From Aphrocallistes beatrix (lineage: Eukaryota; Porifera; Hexactinellida; Sceptrulophora; Aphrocallistidae): a stretch of 64,000 bases of DNA. The position numbers and the translations under genes were made by a program. The notes beneath the pieces are model-generated. The model worked only from the letters and a program-made list of their open reading frames with translations, had not been told where the DNA came from and did not search any database. Of this stretch, positions 7,884 to 18,109 are shown piece after piece (the first letter of the stretch is position 1; each line of letters starts with the position of its first letter). The stretch lies in assembly GCA_963281255.1 (NCBI GenBank), contig OY725491.1:1550001-1614000 (forward strand), read 5' to 3'.

Positions 7884-9956
7884 ATGGCACATGAAGAGAT
7901 TCCTTTAACTGATATCAAAAAAGAGCTTGATAGCGTACCAGAAATAATAGCATATGTTAACCAAGACATTAACACAGAGGAAACCGATAGAGAAAACCCA
8001 CTCCATAACGCTATAAAAAGGAAGCATATCTACACAATACAAAACCTTCTCGATGATAATGCTGATGTAAACGCTACTACATCCAATGGTTCAAATTCCT
8101 TCCACTTGGCTTGTGAATACGCAGATGCAGACACTCTGTATCTCTTAATCACAAGAGGAGGTGATGTGAACGCAAAAGATGACGAGGGCAAGACTCCTAC
8201 AATGGTGGCAGTGGATAATAGGAATGATGATTGTATCGGCATACTAGCAAGCGCAGGTGCAAATCTGGATGAGAAAAACCATGATGGAGATTCTCCATTA
8301 ATAGTGGCAGCTAGCAATGGATTCAGTAGCACAGTGAAGGAATTGATTGTTAATGGGGCATTATTTGAAGTTAAGGATGGAAATGGTAAAAATGCACTAC
8401 AGAGGGCGATAATGGAAAAGAGTGATGGAGCAGCAGCTAACATCATACGATTAGTCCTCCAGGATGAATACTTGAAACGCTACATAGATGATCCTGAGGT
8501 AGGTCTGTTGAAGATTATTCGCTGTGAGATGAAAGAAACTATGAAAGCCTTACTTGACCATGCTCTTGTCCAACACCCTAAAAAACCACACTTAGCGTTA
8601 GTAAAAACAGAATATTTTGATATTCACATAGCAGATAAGAATCATAAAAGCTCCAAAAAGAGAAATGTTTTCCTAAAACGACTAGCAGATTTGGTCGATG
8701 ATGATATTGCGTACAATGGCACTGTTCGGATACTCGTTGAAAGGAAAATGAAAAAGATCGGGAATCTGTTCCTAGTTTTCAAACTTATATTCCATTTCTT
8801 TTTCATGATAGCACTGTCGTACTCCTTGATACAGGCTTCCTATGAGAATGCCCCAGAAGCGTATACCATAAACCCTGCGAACATCATTCGAATATTTGCA
8901 GAGTTGTATGTGCTTTTTTACTTCGCATATAACTTTGCGTCTGAAGGATTTGAATTTTTTAAAATCTATAAAAATCGAATTGTCTTGAATGAGGAAGCAG
9001 GACAAAAGAAAGCTACAGCATTTGTTTTTCTTCAGACAATTGGTGAATATTTTAGTGACCTTACCAACTACTTCGACATAGTTGGCCTCTTTTCGCTTCT
9101 GATTCTAATCATTCTCCGTTTTACCAGTCAGCCCGCTCAGTGGGAATTCGCTACTATCACCAACGTCATAAACTCATTACGACTTTTTCAAGTAATCGCT
9201 CTTGTTCCTTTCATAGGCCCATACGTTAATACTTTTTTCCAAATTTTGAAATGTGAAGTTCCTCAATTTGTAGGCGGTTTTCTTCTCTATCTTTTCATGT
9301 TCGCTACCTCGTATTTTATCGCGTTACGAACTCCATACACAGCTGAAGGATTCAGAAATCAATCTCTCATGCAAGATACAGATCGAGTGCCAGGGATTGA
9401 CAACGAATTTTATTGGACGTTCGTATCTGGTGTGAGGATCTTACTAGAAGGAAACTTGTACGATGATGTGTATGTGTACCAACATTTGAACTGGTCGGCT
9501 GCCCTCCTATATATGAGTTTCCTATTCTTAACTGTTGTTATCTTCCTCAATGTCTTCATTGCTCAGCTGTCAGATAGCTACAGTGTTGTGAGAGAGAATG
9601 CAAATCGCGCGTATGCCTGGCATCGGTTAACCTTTGTTGTACAAATTCAGAAACAGTCATTGTTTGGATTTTTAAATTGTTTCAAGAGGAGACATATCAT
9701 TGGTGATATAACGATCGATAAGGACGAAATGTTCGAATATTACGGCGTCAGTTGCATTCAGAATTTGAATACCAAACATTACACAGAGGATGTCGAAGTT
9801 AAAGAATCACTGGCTTCAATACAGAATCAGCAGTTGTTCGCTCGGAAAACGCGCGAAATAGGAGCTGAAAAAATAAAAGAGTTGAATGTGAAGATTGATA
9901 ACTTGACAGAATCGTTGGATAATCTGGTGAAGTTGGTTCAAGAAAAGCTAAAATAG
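7884..9956 (+). CDS. ankyrin-repeat TRP-type cation channel A
   Basis: An intact intronless 690-codon gene. About five ankyrin repeats span residues 38-200 (e.g. NPLHNAIKRKHIYTIQNLL). A linker leads to six membrane segments, roughly 294-316, 332-357, 395-413, 420-443, 459-480 and 537-562. The S5-pore loop holds RTPYTAEGF and QSLMQDT. The pore-helix/filter region is SGVRILLEGNLY (515-526). S6 ends FLNVFIAQLSDSY and is followed by an ENANRAYAWHRL helix in the place of the TRP domain, then a C-terminal amphipathic, probably coiled-coil tail (655-690). This order matches TRPV/TRPA-type channels: tetrameric plasma-membrane cation channels with cytosolic ankyrins. The filter is not a familiar TRP filter, so ion selectivity and stimulus are unknown. 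Compared with B it lacks the SKSHARSQQVQLKDK segment. The ATG has a CAATGG context shared with B, D and E. Confidence 0.9.
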   Translation: MAHEEIPLTDIKKELDSVPEIIAYVNQDINTEETDRENPLHNAIKRKHIYTIQNLLDDNADVNATTSNGSNSFHLACEYADADTLYLLITRGGDVNAKDDEGKTPTMVAVDNRNDDCIGILASAGANLDEKNHDGDSPLIVAASNGFSSTVKELIVNGALFEVKDGNGKNALQRAIMEKSDGAAANIIRLVLQDEYLKRYIDDPEVGLLKIIRCEMKETMKALLDHALVQHPKKPHLALVKTEYFDIHIADKNHKSSKKRNVFLKRLADLVDDDIAYNGTVRILVERKMKKIGNLFLVFKLIFHFFFMIALSYSLIQASYENAPEAYTINPANIIRIFAELYVLFYFAYNFASEGFEFFKIYKNRIVLNEEAGQKKATAFVFLQTIGEYFSDLTNYFDIVGLFSLLILIILRFTSQPAQWEFATITNVINSLRLFQVIALVPFIGPYVNTFFQILKCEVPQFVGGFLLYLFMFATSYFIALRTPYTAEGFRNQSLMQDTDRVPGIDNEFYWTFVSGVRILLEGNLYDDVYVYQHLNWSAALLYMSFLFLTVVIFLNVFIAQLSDSYSVVRENANRAYAWHRLTFVVQIQKQSLFGFLNCFKRRHIIGDITIDKDEMFEYYGVSCIQNLNTKHYTEDVEVKESLASIQNQQLFARKTREIGAEKIKELNVKIDNLTESLDNLVKLVQEKLK

Positions 9957-10317
9957 TTACTGTTTCAAAGACAGCGTTTGCATGCAGTTTTTAATGTACT
10001 ACTTCTCAGGGTTCTTTCCATGTTACTTTCCATGGAAAGCATTATATTTTCAGAACTAATTATGTAAGAGATTTCCTCACAACCTGCAAGCTAGAAAATA
10101 TTTAGATCATTGTTTATATATTTTGGTGTAGTTTTAGTGTAAATATGATATGATAAATTTTTGGCTTTCGACTTTCGGGACAAATTACTCTTCCAGATCC
10201 ATCCCCTTGAATGAAACCCTGCTTTGGCATATTTCTCAAGTTTACGTGAGTCCAACGCCGGTCACCCTAGGACTCACTAGGGACCATATTAACCAGGTTT
10301 ATGATTCTGGGGATCGG
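9957..10317. other. 3' flank of gene A
   Basis: Presumed 3' UTR and spacer. The first 250 bp are a diverged relative of the B flank (both hold AGCGT(T/G)TGCATG soon after the stop). No clear AATAAA follows the stop. Confidence 0.4.
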
Positions 10318-10850
10318 GCCAGTCAGGACCGATATTTTGTATTACTTTCCAAAGCTTGGCGCCTATCTTAGGAATTTATCGCATCGGAGATGTGATAAAT
10401 TCCTAAGATCGGCTTGCTGTGGAATAAAAGGGATTTTGAAGCAGCCACGCATTGCGTCAATCTTACTAATAAAATTAAGAAAGACGTGTTGGGGTAGAGA
10501 CGCATTCGTTAATTAAATAAAGAATGTAATTATTACTTGATGCGTAGCATTAATGGTAGAAATCAAACTAAGAATATATTATTTTAGCTTAATTGTATCG
10601 AGTGTCATAGATAAGAAAACTAGAATCTGCTTTCCTGTTTAATTTTATTACTAATGCAACAGATTTGTATTGTCTAAGGTTACCAATATAAAACTAGAAA
10701 AGTAGTGGCTTGTTTAAACAGTAAATTTCATTTGATACATATACTTCTGCTAGTGAACACTCATATTCTACGTTCAGAACAGAGATTCGAGTTCAACAGG
10801 TAAATAATTTAATCATTTAATTTAGTATAATAGTTCTTTGCTAGTGTAAC
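10318..10850. repeat. second copy of the promoter-region duplicate
   Basis: Matches 4735-5275 in the same orientation. It sits 3' of gene A and about 5 kb upstream of gene B, and contains the hairpin (10366-10408), a TATA box and a donor-ended exon. Confidence 0.85.
10687..10799 (+). promoter_or_regulatory. TATA box and 5'-UTR exon of gene B (inferred)
   Basis: TATAAAA at 10687-10693 precedes a short exon ending GTTCAACAG at 10799, followed by GTAAATAATT. Acceptor candidate before B: TTTTAG ending at 15977, 11 bp before the ATG. The implied intron is about 5.2 kb and contains several transposons. Confidence 0.45.
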
Positions 10851-10966
10851 GAAACTGGACGGAATGTTACTGATAAACAAATGAAAGAATCTAATAGAAT
10901 AACAAATTAAATTAGGACATATACAATTACTATATGATTTGCCTTTTTTACTACTGTATTTCTCAC

Positions 10967-11160
10967 TCGATTATCCGAGATAGTCAATCAATTATCCGAG
11001 ATAGTCAATCAATTATCCGAGATAGTCAATCAATTATCCGAGATAGTCAATCAATTATCCGAGATAGTCAATCAATTATCCGAGATAGTCAATCAATTAT
11101 CCGAGATGGCCAATCAATTATCCGAGATAGTCAATCAATTATCCGAGATAGTCAATTGAT
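10967..11160 (+). repeat. 21-bp tandem array, left arm
   Basis: About nine 21-bp units. Because 21 is a multiple of three, one frame stays open as SQSIIRD repeats; this is an array artefact, not a gene. Confidence 0.95.
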
Positions 11161-11310
11161 TATCTGATAAAATTTGATCCAGTTAATTTAGTGTAGATTT
11201 TAATTTTCACAATTATATGTATTCAGATACATATTTTAACAATGATTTATTTAAGAAGAATGGGGTTAAATAATCGAGTTTGATAGCTCTGGCTGGTTAT
11301 TAAATCAAAT

Positions 11311-11574
11311 TTAGAGGTCTTCGAGCCTAATGACTTTGGGAACAGTTATCGTTAGGACATGAAAAAACGAATTGAGGGTGGAGGTGGCAGAGGTGGCAAA
11401 ACTGCAAATGCGATATACAGTATCCTTTTTAACATCATAGAGTTCGGATATTTGCCCATAACTAAGTCCTGTTTCATGAGCTTTGATCAACCTTGAGCGG
11501 ATTTCATCACTGATTGCTCTACCTCCTCTTCTGACAGGAGTAGATTCAGAAATATTTGATGTGTTACTTGCCAT
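11311..11574 (-). CDS. transposase N-terminal HTH remnant
   Basis: 87 codons starting MASNTSNISES. Residues about 17-57 (GGRAISDEIRSRLIKAHETG, then SYGQISELYDVKKDTVYRIC) form a homeodomain-like helix-turn-helix of the type that binds terminal repeats in Tc1/mariner and IS630 transposases. The frame then runs into unrelated sequence and stops; the second HTH and DDE/D catalytic domain (about 250 residues) are absent. It sits between the two 21-bp arrays of its element. It may be an internal-deletion product, and any product could at most bind DNA. Confidence 0.7.
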   Translation of the reverse strand: MASNTSNISESTPVRRGGRAISDEIRSRLIKAHETGLSYGQISELYDVKKDTVYRICSFATSATSTLNSFFHVLTITVPKVIRLEDL

Positions 11575-11708
11575 ATGAAATTAAGTTAACAACGATTTGA
11601 TTCCAAAATAATTCTCCATTTCGCATTTTATATTTAATCAATTATGTAAATACATACAATACCCTTTCATTGTGTGCAGAATCAGGCGAACTGATTGGTA
11701 CATAAATA

Positions 11709-12119
11709 TTCGGATAATTGATTGACTATCTCGGATAATTGATTGGCCATCTCGGATAATTGATTGACTATCTCGGATAATTGATTGACTATCTCGGATA
11801 ATTGATTGACTATCTCGGATAATTGATTGACTATCTCGGATAATTGATTGACTATCTCGGATAATTGATTGACTATCTCGGATAATTGATTGACTATCTC
11901 GGATAATTGATTGACTATCTCGGATAATTGATTGACTATCTCGGATAATTGATTGGCCATCTCGGATAATTGATTGACTATCTCGGATAATTGATTGACT
12001 ATCTCGGATAATTGATTGGCCATCTCGGATAATTGATTGACTATCTCGGATAATTGATTGACTATCTCGGATAATTGATTGACTATCTCGGATAATTGAT
12101 TGACTATCTCGGATAATCG
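11709..12119 (-). repeat. 21-bp tandem array, right arm (inverted)
   Basis: About 19-20 units of the same 21-bp repeat in inverted orientation to the left arm. A few units carry GGCCATC in place of GACTATC. The minus-strand frame reads LSEIVNQ repeats, which is an array artefact. Confidence 0.95.
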
Positions 12120-12233
12120 AGTGAGAAATACAGTAGTAGGCACCTACCTATGTTTACTAAGTAACCTAACAACTTAAATAATGCACACTAAGTCTATCAC
12201 ATCCCCCCCCCTTGAACTTATCGAGCGTGGTTG

Positions 12234-12700
12234 CATACTTACCAACCCTCCAGGGATCCCTGGATTATCCAGGAAAATGACTTATGATCCAGGGATCCAG
12301 GGATTTAATGAAAGGTCCAGAGATTTTGAGCTGTTAACTAGCCTATAATAATTTCCATTAATACAATATAATTTATGGAATTTATTGTAATTTTAGAATT
12401 TATTGTAATTTTATTTCGAAAAGTGTTCTAGAATTTTGATCAAGCGATTATTTAGCGCGTTCGATGACATTATATACGATGTACCTTCCTTTAAATAGTT
12501 TACTTTTCCATTTCGAAATCTTTAATTACATATATTCAGCTTTTATTTAAAATCCAGGAAATTCCCTGGATCGCGAATTTCGAAATTTAACCTGTCTATT
12601 GATTCATGCTAATTTAGTCATTAAAATTAAAAATATAATAACATCCAGGGATTTCACTCCCAAAATCCAGGGAAATTTTCAAGAGGAGTTGGTAAGTATG
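12234..12700. mobile_element. CATACTT-ended MITE
   Basis: The ends are CATACTTACCAACCCTCC and its inverted copy ending GTTGGTAAGTATG. Inside are several CCAGGGATTT-like repeats. Related ends occur at 39413-39628 and, partly, at 49330-49490 and 52437-52541. It overlaps the end of the retroelement relic. Confidence 0.7.
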
Positions 12701-14025
12701 CTATCCGCCCTTCGACCTGTTCTCCTCCCGGTGCTCTCTTAGTTATATAATATTCGTACTTCTTAGGAACTCTGTTTCTTAATGGATATCTACGTGACTG
12801 CCGTTGGGCGCTCGTATCCGAAGCCACTGCAGCATAACCGTCCATTACCACCCACTCTTCCTCTTGCATTACCTCGCCTGTCCCTTACTAGGCGCTCCAT
12901 CCACCTCGAGGTACTCACTCTCTGTCTCCGATCCAGCATTCTCTTCAAACTGTTGTGCGTCGTTTTCGTTGTCACTGCCAGTCGGTGCAGCATAGACGGC
13001 AGTTGTCGCATCATTTCCACCATCCCTATATAATTTACATCTGTTTGTGTGCACCCATTTGGGGCCCTTGCCCCGATTGATCTTAAGTTGACGCCTTTTA
13101 CCCAATAACTTGGAAAGGCCGTTTGTATCTTTGATCAAGCGAATCTGTACGTGTCTCATTCCGCTCCGCTCCGTAATCACCTACTTTAACCTCGGTTATT
13201 CTCCCCTCTGTATCATAACACTCCTTTCTCTTGGCTCTACTTAATAACTCACCAAGATGCGAAGCCACTTGCTTTAGTTGTCCTTTCGTCACCTGTTCCC
13301 CTTATCTCATTCTTTTGGTTGCCTTACGTATCACCTGATCTTGGCCCTGCTTCATGATTATATTTTCGCGTTCGCCTCCATGCAGCACCGTAAACACCTT
13401 ATTTTCAAATAATGTTTCATCTTGCACGTCGGGTCGGTATACTATTTCATAATTGTACTCCTCAAGTTCCATTATCTATCTCGCAAAAGTTCGTCTGGGA
13501 TCCCTTTTTATTCCAACCCCTAATATTCGTGTTCCATAATCCAGAGCTATCCCCTTTTGCGTGAGAGTACATTGAACCAACGTTACGAACTCTTCTCATA
13601 ATTTTTTCGGTACAGCCGTATTTTCCTTTCACCCATGTCTTTAAATGCGGCCTTGCTTCTGGGAGTTCGCCAACCAGGGCCATGCAGGCTGCCCGTTTAG
13701 GTTGGCCTGCTCTTTTGCCTGCCTTCGAAGCTGATTGAAGAATACTTCTATTCGAACCCCTCGCTTCAAACTCATTGATGGGCGGATCGAGGCTCGAGGA
13801 CAAAAGTTCAACTGCTTCCTTGAGAGTGCTTTCTTTTATCGCCTCTAGTACAGTGGACTGTTCGTACTCGTTTCGACAGACAAATGACGATAACATTTGA
13901 ATCGCTATTCGTTTGGTAGAGGAGGCTACTATTGCGCTCGTAGCCGCTATGAACAGGGGTTGCCAGTCTTCTATCCTCTGCTCTTCTGTAAGCGGTTGGA
14001 TCGAAATATTGAGAGGCGTTGCCAT
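12701..14025 (-). pseudogene. decayed Ty3/gypsy retrotransposon (gag and pol remnants)
   Basis: Minus-strand remnants in order. A gag-like frame 14025-13462 starts MATPLNISIQPL with helical content. Around 13469-13425 lies ELEEYNYEIVYRP, the signature at the end of gypsy RNase H, preceded in that frame by a stop where a Trp is expected. Then comes an integrase C-terminal-like stretch (RITEVKVGDYG, DQRYKRPFQVIG) in frame 13292-13098, and a terminal RRYPLRNRVPKKYEYY typical of gypsy polyprotein ends in frame 12869-12654. Reverse transcriptase and most of the integrase are missing, frames are broken, and LTRs were not identified. It is a dead, internally deleted copy. Confidence 0.75.
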
Positions 14026-14039
14026 TTATCTTTACTTAA

Positions 14040-15120
14040 CCCATTGAAAATGGATGAAAATAAAATTAAATTTGGAAAGCTATTTTTTTTGATAATCATA
14101 GAATAAGATGATTAAAATGTTAATACTCGTAACTCAGAACCAATGTGAAGTGATAAACTGGAGGTGTCCAGTATAATTGCCCGTGAAGAAAATATATCAT
14201 GCCACCTTTCCGATTTTTTGACAAATTTTCACCTAATAAATGGGGCACAAGTGGCAGTAAACCACTCCAAAACACATTATTCCCCCCTAGCTTAAAACTA
14301 GAATACTTCAAAGAAGTCAATCTATATGTTATTTGATGCGTAGAATTCGGAGTTCTAAATTTATTCAGCAACAGGTTCCATAGGATTTGTATTAGGTCAA
14401 GTTCGCTTAATATGAAGGCTCTCTATTATGAACAGACTTCTTGGTCCCCAAGCAGCGCCGGCGCCACCGGTCTGGTTGGTCCGGTTTTCACCGGACCACT
14501 TTTAAGAAAAAGCTAAAGTGGTCCGGTAAAACCGGACCACTTTTAATAGTGGTCCGGATAGGTATGGTTAGGTACGGTTGTTGCGCTTTTAATACGATAC
14601 GCTAGATCATACACTTCATTCAATAAGATTAAATAATGTCTACATCTAGTAAGAAAGAGTGTTGATTGTACTAAGGTAGCAATGTGATGACAACTGTTTA
14701 CTATTAGTATAGAACCAATTTTTCCACATACTTACTGTTGCGCTTTGATGACTGGCCACCGAAAAATAACCACATTCGATAGTATACGCCTGAATCCCAG
14801 ATCAATAGCTTCTTTGAACCATGTCAGATCATCATTTAATGCTAAATTCGTGCTCAGCACTAAATTTCCAGCAATTTGATATATATATTGACCATATTTG
14901 GAGAATCTTTTGGATGTCCGTGCATACCAACGGCCTGGAATTTTTTCACATTCCTGGCCGTTACTAGGAACTGAACTTTCGTAGTTAAGTTCAACCTGAC
15001 CACTTCAAATGAGGTGGCGCCGGCCCTGCCAAGGTGCTCATAATAAGCGACCCTGACTGTACAAAGGGTCTACCCTAAACCAATGTACATTTAATTGAGT
15101 GCAGGAACCACAATAATTGT
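14040..15120. mobile_element. diverged copy of the GGGCATTC long-TIR family, interrupted
   Basis: Text near 14127-14360 (aaccaatgtgaag.., cagtaaaccactccaaaac, gatgcgtagaattcg) and 15070-15120 matches the element at 34162-34919. The middle is interrupted by other DNA, including a palindrome of TGGTCCGG repeats at about 14480-14575. The minus-strand frame at 14120-14371 lies in this repeat and is not a gene. Confidence 0.6.
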
Positions 15121-15122
15121 CC

Positions 15123-15235
15123 TGTCACGAAAATTTTAGTCCACGAAAAAAATTGGTCCTATGCTGAAAAATTTGGTCCTGCAATGGACCAATTTTCCAT
15201 GGAATATTGGTCCGGGAGACTATTCATTGGCACCT
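15123..15235. mobile_element. TGTCACGAAAATTTT family MITE
   Basis: Begins TGTCACGAAAATTTT and has repeated AATTGGTCC blocks around a CCATGG core. Related copies are at 33388-33512 and 62375-62505, with fragments near 49015-49085 and 49600-49660. Confidence 0.65.
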
Positions 15236-15239
15236 TATC

Positions 15240-15420
15240 GTTTTTTTATAAGTGGATTTATAAAATAATTTGAAGACTTGGTTGATAGGGTAATTTCACA
15301 CATTTTGTGGAATGTATTCGACGAACACACACACACTGTCCTAGAACTAATAATAATCTAGAAGGATGGCATAATAAACTAAAAAGAATAGCTCGAAAAG
15401 CGTAGTAAATACCTACGAAA
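15240..15420. repeat. repeat shared with 33735-33905
   Basis: Contains TGTGGAATGTATTCGACG and an ACACACAC run. The same sequence with few changes is inside the element at 33205-34110. In both places it follows, at a distance, a TGTCACGAAAATTTT copy. Confidence 0.75.
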
Positions 15421-15624
15421 TTCTAGAAATATTCAAGCAAGAGCAGCATATAGCCTAACTAGTAATTGGCAACTGGTGCTAGGCTCCAGAAGATATCCAA
15501 AAGATAACCAAATTCAAAAACTTAAAGATTACTTTGACACATTTAATCATCCTGCTGAATATACTTGTATGAACAGAATTTCATTGAAGTGATTAAATTC
15601 GTCACCTATTATTATTCTTACAAG

Positions 15625-15760
15625 CGCGCTTCGTTTGCTTGCGCGGCGCGGCTGGCGGATACTTTGTGTCCGCCGGAGGCGCCTGGGGTCACATTGATTA
15701 ATTATTAGGGAGATAGCATCTCTAAATACGTCTGTCCTACTGTTATATTCGATATCAAAT
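15625..15760. repeat. partial bZIP-motif/GC-module repeat
   Basis: Carries the GC-rich module (CAAGCGCGCTTCG, then CGCGGCGCGGCTGGCGGA) followed by the GGGAGATAGCATCTCTAAA segment that also follows it in the full copies. Confidence 0.75.
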
Positions 15761-15774
15761 GGACTCTAAAAATA

Positions 15775-15912
15775 CGACTTCCAATTTTATAATAATACAT
15801 TTCCCATGTCTAACTTGAGCAGATTACGAGATATCAATAATACACAATAGACCCAAGTTCCATGACCCGAGATTGAACGCTTGCAGTCCTTACTTAAAGG
15901 AGTCTATGATTT
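15775..15912. repeat. repeat copy, inverted relative to 5930-6065
   Basis: Ends with AAAGGAGTCTATG just before the conserved leader of gene B. Confidence 0.7.
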
Positions 15913-15988
15913 CACCTGAAAATATATTCCTCCTTAATATGGAATAATTTTAAAATACCTCATTCGTTAGATTTTAGAGATATTCTCA

Positions 15989-18109
15989 ATGGCACATGAA
16001 GAAATTCCATTAACTGATATCAAGAAAGAGCTTGATAGCATACCAGAAATAATAGCATATGTTAACCAAGACACAGAGCGAACCGATGGAGATAACCTAC
16101 TCCATAACGCTATAAAAAGGAAGCATATCTACACAATACAAAACCTTCTCGATGATAATGCTGATGTAAACGCTACTACATCCAATGGTTCAAATTCCAT
16201 TCACTTGGCTTGTGAATACGCAGATGCAGACATTCTGTATCTCTTAATCACAAGAGGAGGTGATGTGAACGCAAAAGATAACGAGGGCAAGACTCCTACA
16301 ATGGTGGCAGTGGATAATAGGAATGATGATTGTATCGGCATACTAGCAAGCGCAGGTGCAAATCTGGATGAGAAAAGCCATGATGGAGATTCTCCATTAA
16401 TAGTGGCAGCTAGCAATGGATTCAATAGTACAGTGAAGGAATTGATTGTTAATGGGGCATTATTTGAAGTTAAGGATGAAAATGGTAAAAATGCACTACA
16501 GAGGGCGATAATGGAAAAGAGTGATGGAGCAGCAGCTAACATCATACGATTAGTTCTCCAGGATGAATACTTGAAACGCTACATAGATGATCCTGAGGTA
16601 GGTCTGTTGAAGATTATTCGCTGTGAGATGAAAGAAACTATGAAGGCCTTACTTGACCATGCTCTTGTCCAACACCCTAAGGACCCACACTTAGCGTTAG
16701 TAAAAGCAGAATATTTTGATATTCACGTAGCAGATAGGAAAGATAGGAGTCATAATAGCTCAAAAAAGAGAAATGTTTTCCTAAAACGACTAGCAGATTT
16801 GGGCGATGATGATATTGCATACAATGGTACTGTTCGGATACTCGTTGAAAGGAAAATGAAAAAGATCGGGAATCTGTTCCTAGTTTTCAAGCTTCTGTTC
16901 CATTTCCTTTTTCTAATAGCACTCTCGTACTCCTTGATACAGGCTTCCTATGAGAATGCCCCAGAAGCGTATACCATAAACCCAGCGAACATCATTCGAA
17001 TATTTGCAGAGTTGTATGTGCTTTTTTACTTCGCATATAAGTTAGTGTCTGAAGGATTCGAATTTTTTAAAATCTATAAAAATCGAATTGTCTTGAATGA
17101 GGAAGCAGGACTAAAGAAAGCTACAGCATTTGTTTTTCTTCAGACAATTGGTGATTATTTAAATGACATTAACAACATTTTCGACATAGTTGGTATCTTT
17201 TCGCTTCTGATTCTAATAATTCTCCGCCTTACCAGTCAGCCCGCTCAGTGGGAATTCGCTACTATTACCAACATCATATTCTCATTACGACTTTTCCAAG
17301 AACTCGCTCTTGTTCCTTTCATAGGCCCATATGGTAATATTTTTTACCAGGTTTTGAAACGTGAAGTTCCTCAATTTGTAGGCGGTTATCTTATCCCTCT
17401 TTACATGTTCGCTACCACGTATTTTATCGCGTTACGAACTCCATACACAGCTGAAGGATTCAGAAATCAATCTCTCATGCAAGATACAGATCGAGTACCA
17501 GGGATTGACAACGAGTTTTATTGGACGTTCGTATCTGGTGTGAGAATCTTACTAGAAGGTAACTTGTACGATGATGTGTATGTGTACCAACATTTGAACT
17601 GGTCAGCTGCCCTTCTCTATATGAGTTTCCTATTCTTAACTGTTGTTGTTTTCCTCAACGTTTTCATTGCTCAGCTGTCAGATAGCTATAGTGTTGTGAG
17701 GGAGAATGCAAATCGCGCGTATGCCTGGCATCGGCTATACTTTGCTGTACAAATTCAGGAACAGTCATTGTTTGGATTTTTAAATTGTCTAAAGAGGAGA
17801 CATATCATTGGTGATATAACGATCGAGAAGGCCGAAATGTTTGAATATTATGGCGTCAGTCATATTAAGAATTTGAATACCAAACATTACACAGAGGATG
17901 TCGAAGTTAAAGAATCACTGGCTTCAATACAGAATCAGCAGTTGTTCGCTCGGAAAACGCGAGAAATATCAAAATCTCATGCGAGGTCCCAACAAGTGCA
18001 GTTGAAGGACAAAGGGGCTGAAAAAATAAAAGAATTGAATGTGAAGATTGATAACTTGACAGAATCGTTGGATAATCTGGTGAAGTTGGTTCAAGAAAAG
18101 CTAAAATAA
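15989..18109 (+). CDS. ankyrin-repeat TRP-type cation channel B
   Basis: An intact intronless 706-codon paralogue, nearly identical to gene A over the ankyrin repeats (about residues 36-200) and the pore/S6 region. It differs more in S1 to S5, e.g. DYLNDINNIFDIVGIF in S3 and GGYLIPLYMFATTY in S5. RTPYTAEGF, SGVRILLEGNLY, FIAQLSDSY and AYAWHRL are all kept. Compared with A it has 3 fewer residues near the start, 4 more in the pre-S1 linker (DRKDRSHNSS) and 15 more in the tail (SKSHARSQQVQLKDK). The tail is charged and probably a coiled coil. The leader from 15925 is shared with gene A. Its 3' half and 3' flank are duplicated at 20789-22645. Confidence 0.9.
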   Translation: MAHEEIPLTDIKKELDSIPEIIAYVNQDTERTDGDNLLHNAIKRKHIYTIQNLLDDNADVNATTSNGSNSIHLACEYADADILYLLITRGGDVNAKDNEGKTPTMVAVDNRNDDCIGILASAGANLDEKSHDGDSPLIVAASNGFNSTVKELIVNGALFEVKDENGKNALQRAIMEKSDGAAANIIRLVLQDEYLKRYIDDPEVGLLKIIRCEMKETMKALLDHALVQHPKDPHLALVKAEYFDIHVADRKDRSHNSSKKRNVFLKRLADLGDDDIAYNGTVRILVERKMKKIGNLFLVFKLLFHFLFLIALSYSLIQASYENAPEAYTINPANIIRIFAELYVLFYFAYKLVSEGFEFFKIYKNRIVLNEEAGLKKATAFVFLQTIGDYLNDINNIFDIVGIFSLLILIILRLTSQPAQWEFATITNIIFSLRLFQELALVPFIGPYGNIFYQVLKREVPQFVGGYLIPLYMFATTYFIALRTPYTAEGFRNQSLMQDTDRVPGIDNEFYWTFVSGVRILLEGNLYDDVYVYQHLNWSAALLYMSFLFLTVVVFLNVFIAQLSDSYSVVRENANRAYAWHRLYFAVQIQEQSLFGFLNCLKRRHIIGDITIEKAEMFEYYGVSHIKNLNTKHYTEDVEVKESLASIQNQQLFARKTREISKSHARSQQVQLKDKGAEKIKELNVKIDNLTESLDNLVKLVQEKLK

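Larger units (their letters stand above)
10951..12136. mobile_element. Tc1/mariner-like non-autonomous element with tandem-repeat inverted ends
   Basis: Outer ends CTACTGTATTTCTCACTC and the exact inverted copy are flanked by TA on both sides (10949-10950, 12137-12138). Inside each end is a tandem array of a 21-bp unit containing ATTATCCGAGATAGTCAAT: about 9 units at 10967-11160 and about 19-20 units, inverted, at 11709-12119. Between the arrays is a minus-strand frame with a helix-turn-helix domain only, so the element cannot encode a full transposase. Confidence 0.88.

Noticed and set aside
8030..8446. 138-codon minus-strand ORF in gene A (and equivalents at 16201, 23401 and 59477)
   Set aside because: Antisense shadow of the ankyrin repeats; it recurs only because the repeats are conserved.
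10934..11167. 77-codon SQSIIRD repeat protein
   Set aside because: Same artefact from the left array.
10934..12143. Direct repeats resembling a CRISPR array
   Set aside because: The 21-bp units are contiguous with no unique spacers, and they form the inverted arms of a TA-flanked transposon in an animal genome.
11682..12143. 153-codon LSEIVNQ repeat protein
   Set aside because: It is the translation of the 21-bp array; the unit length is a multiple of three, so the frame stays open by construction.
12204..12212. C-run as a polypurine tract (opposite strand) of an LTR element
   Set aside because: No LTR pair could be found on either side, and an unrelated MITE lies between it and the gypsy relic.
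14120..14371. 83-codon minus-strand ORF
   Set aside because: Lies within the GGGCATTC repeat family, whose other copies do not keep the frame.
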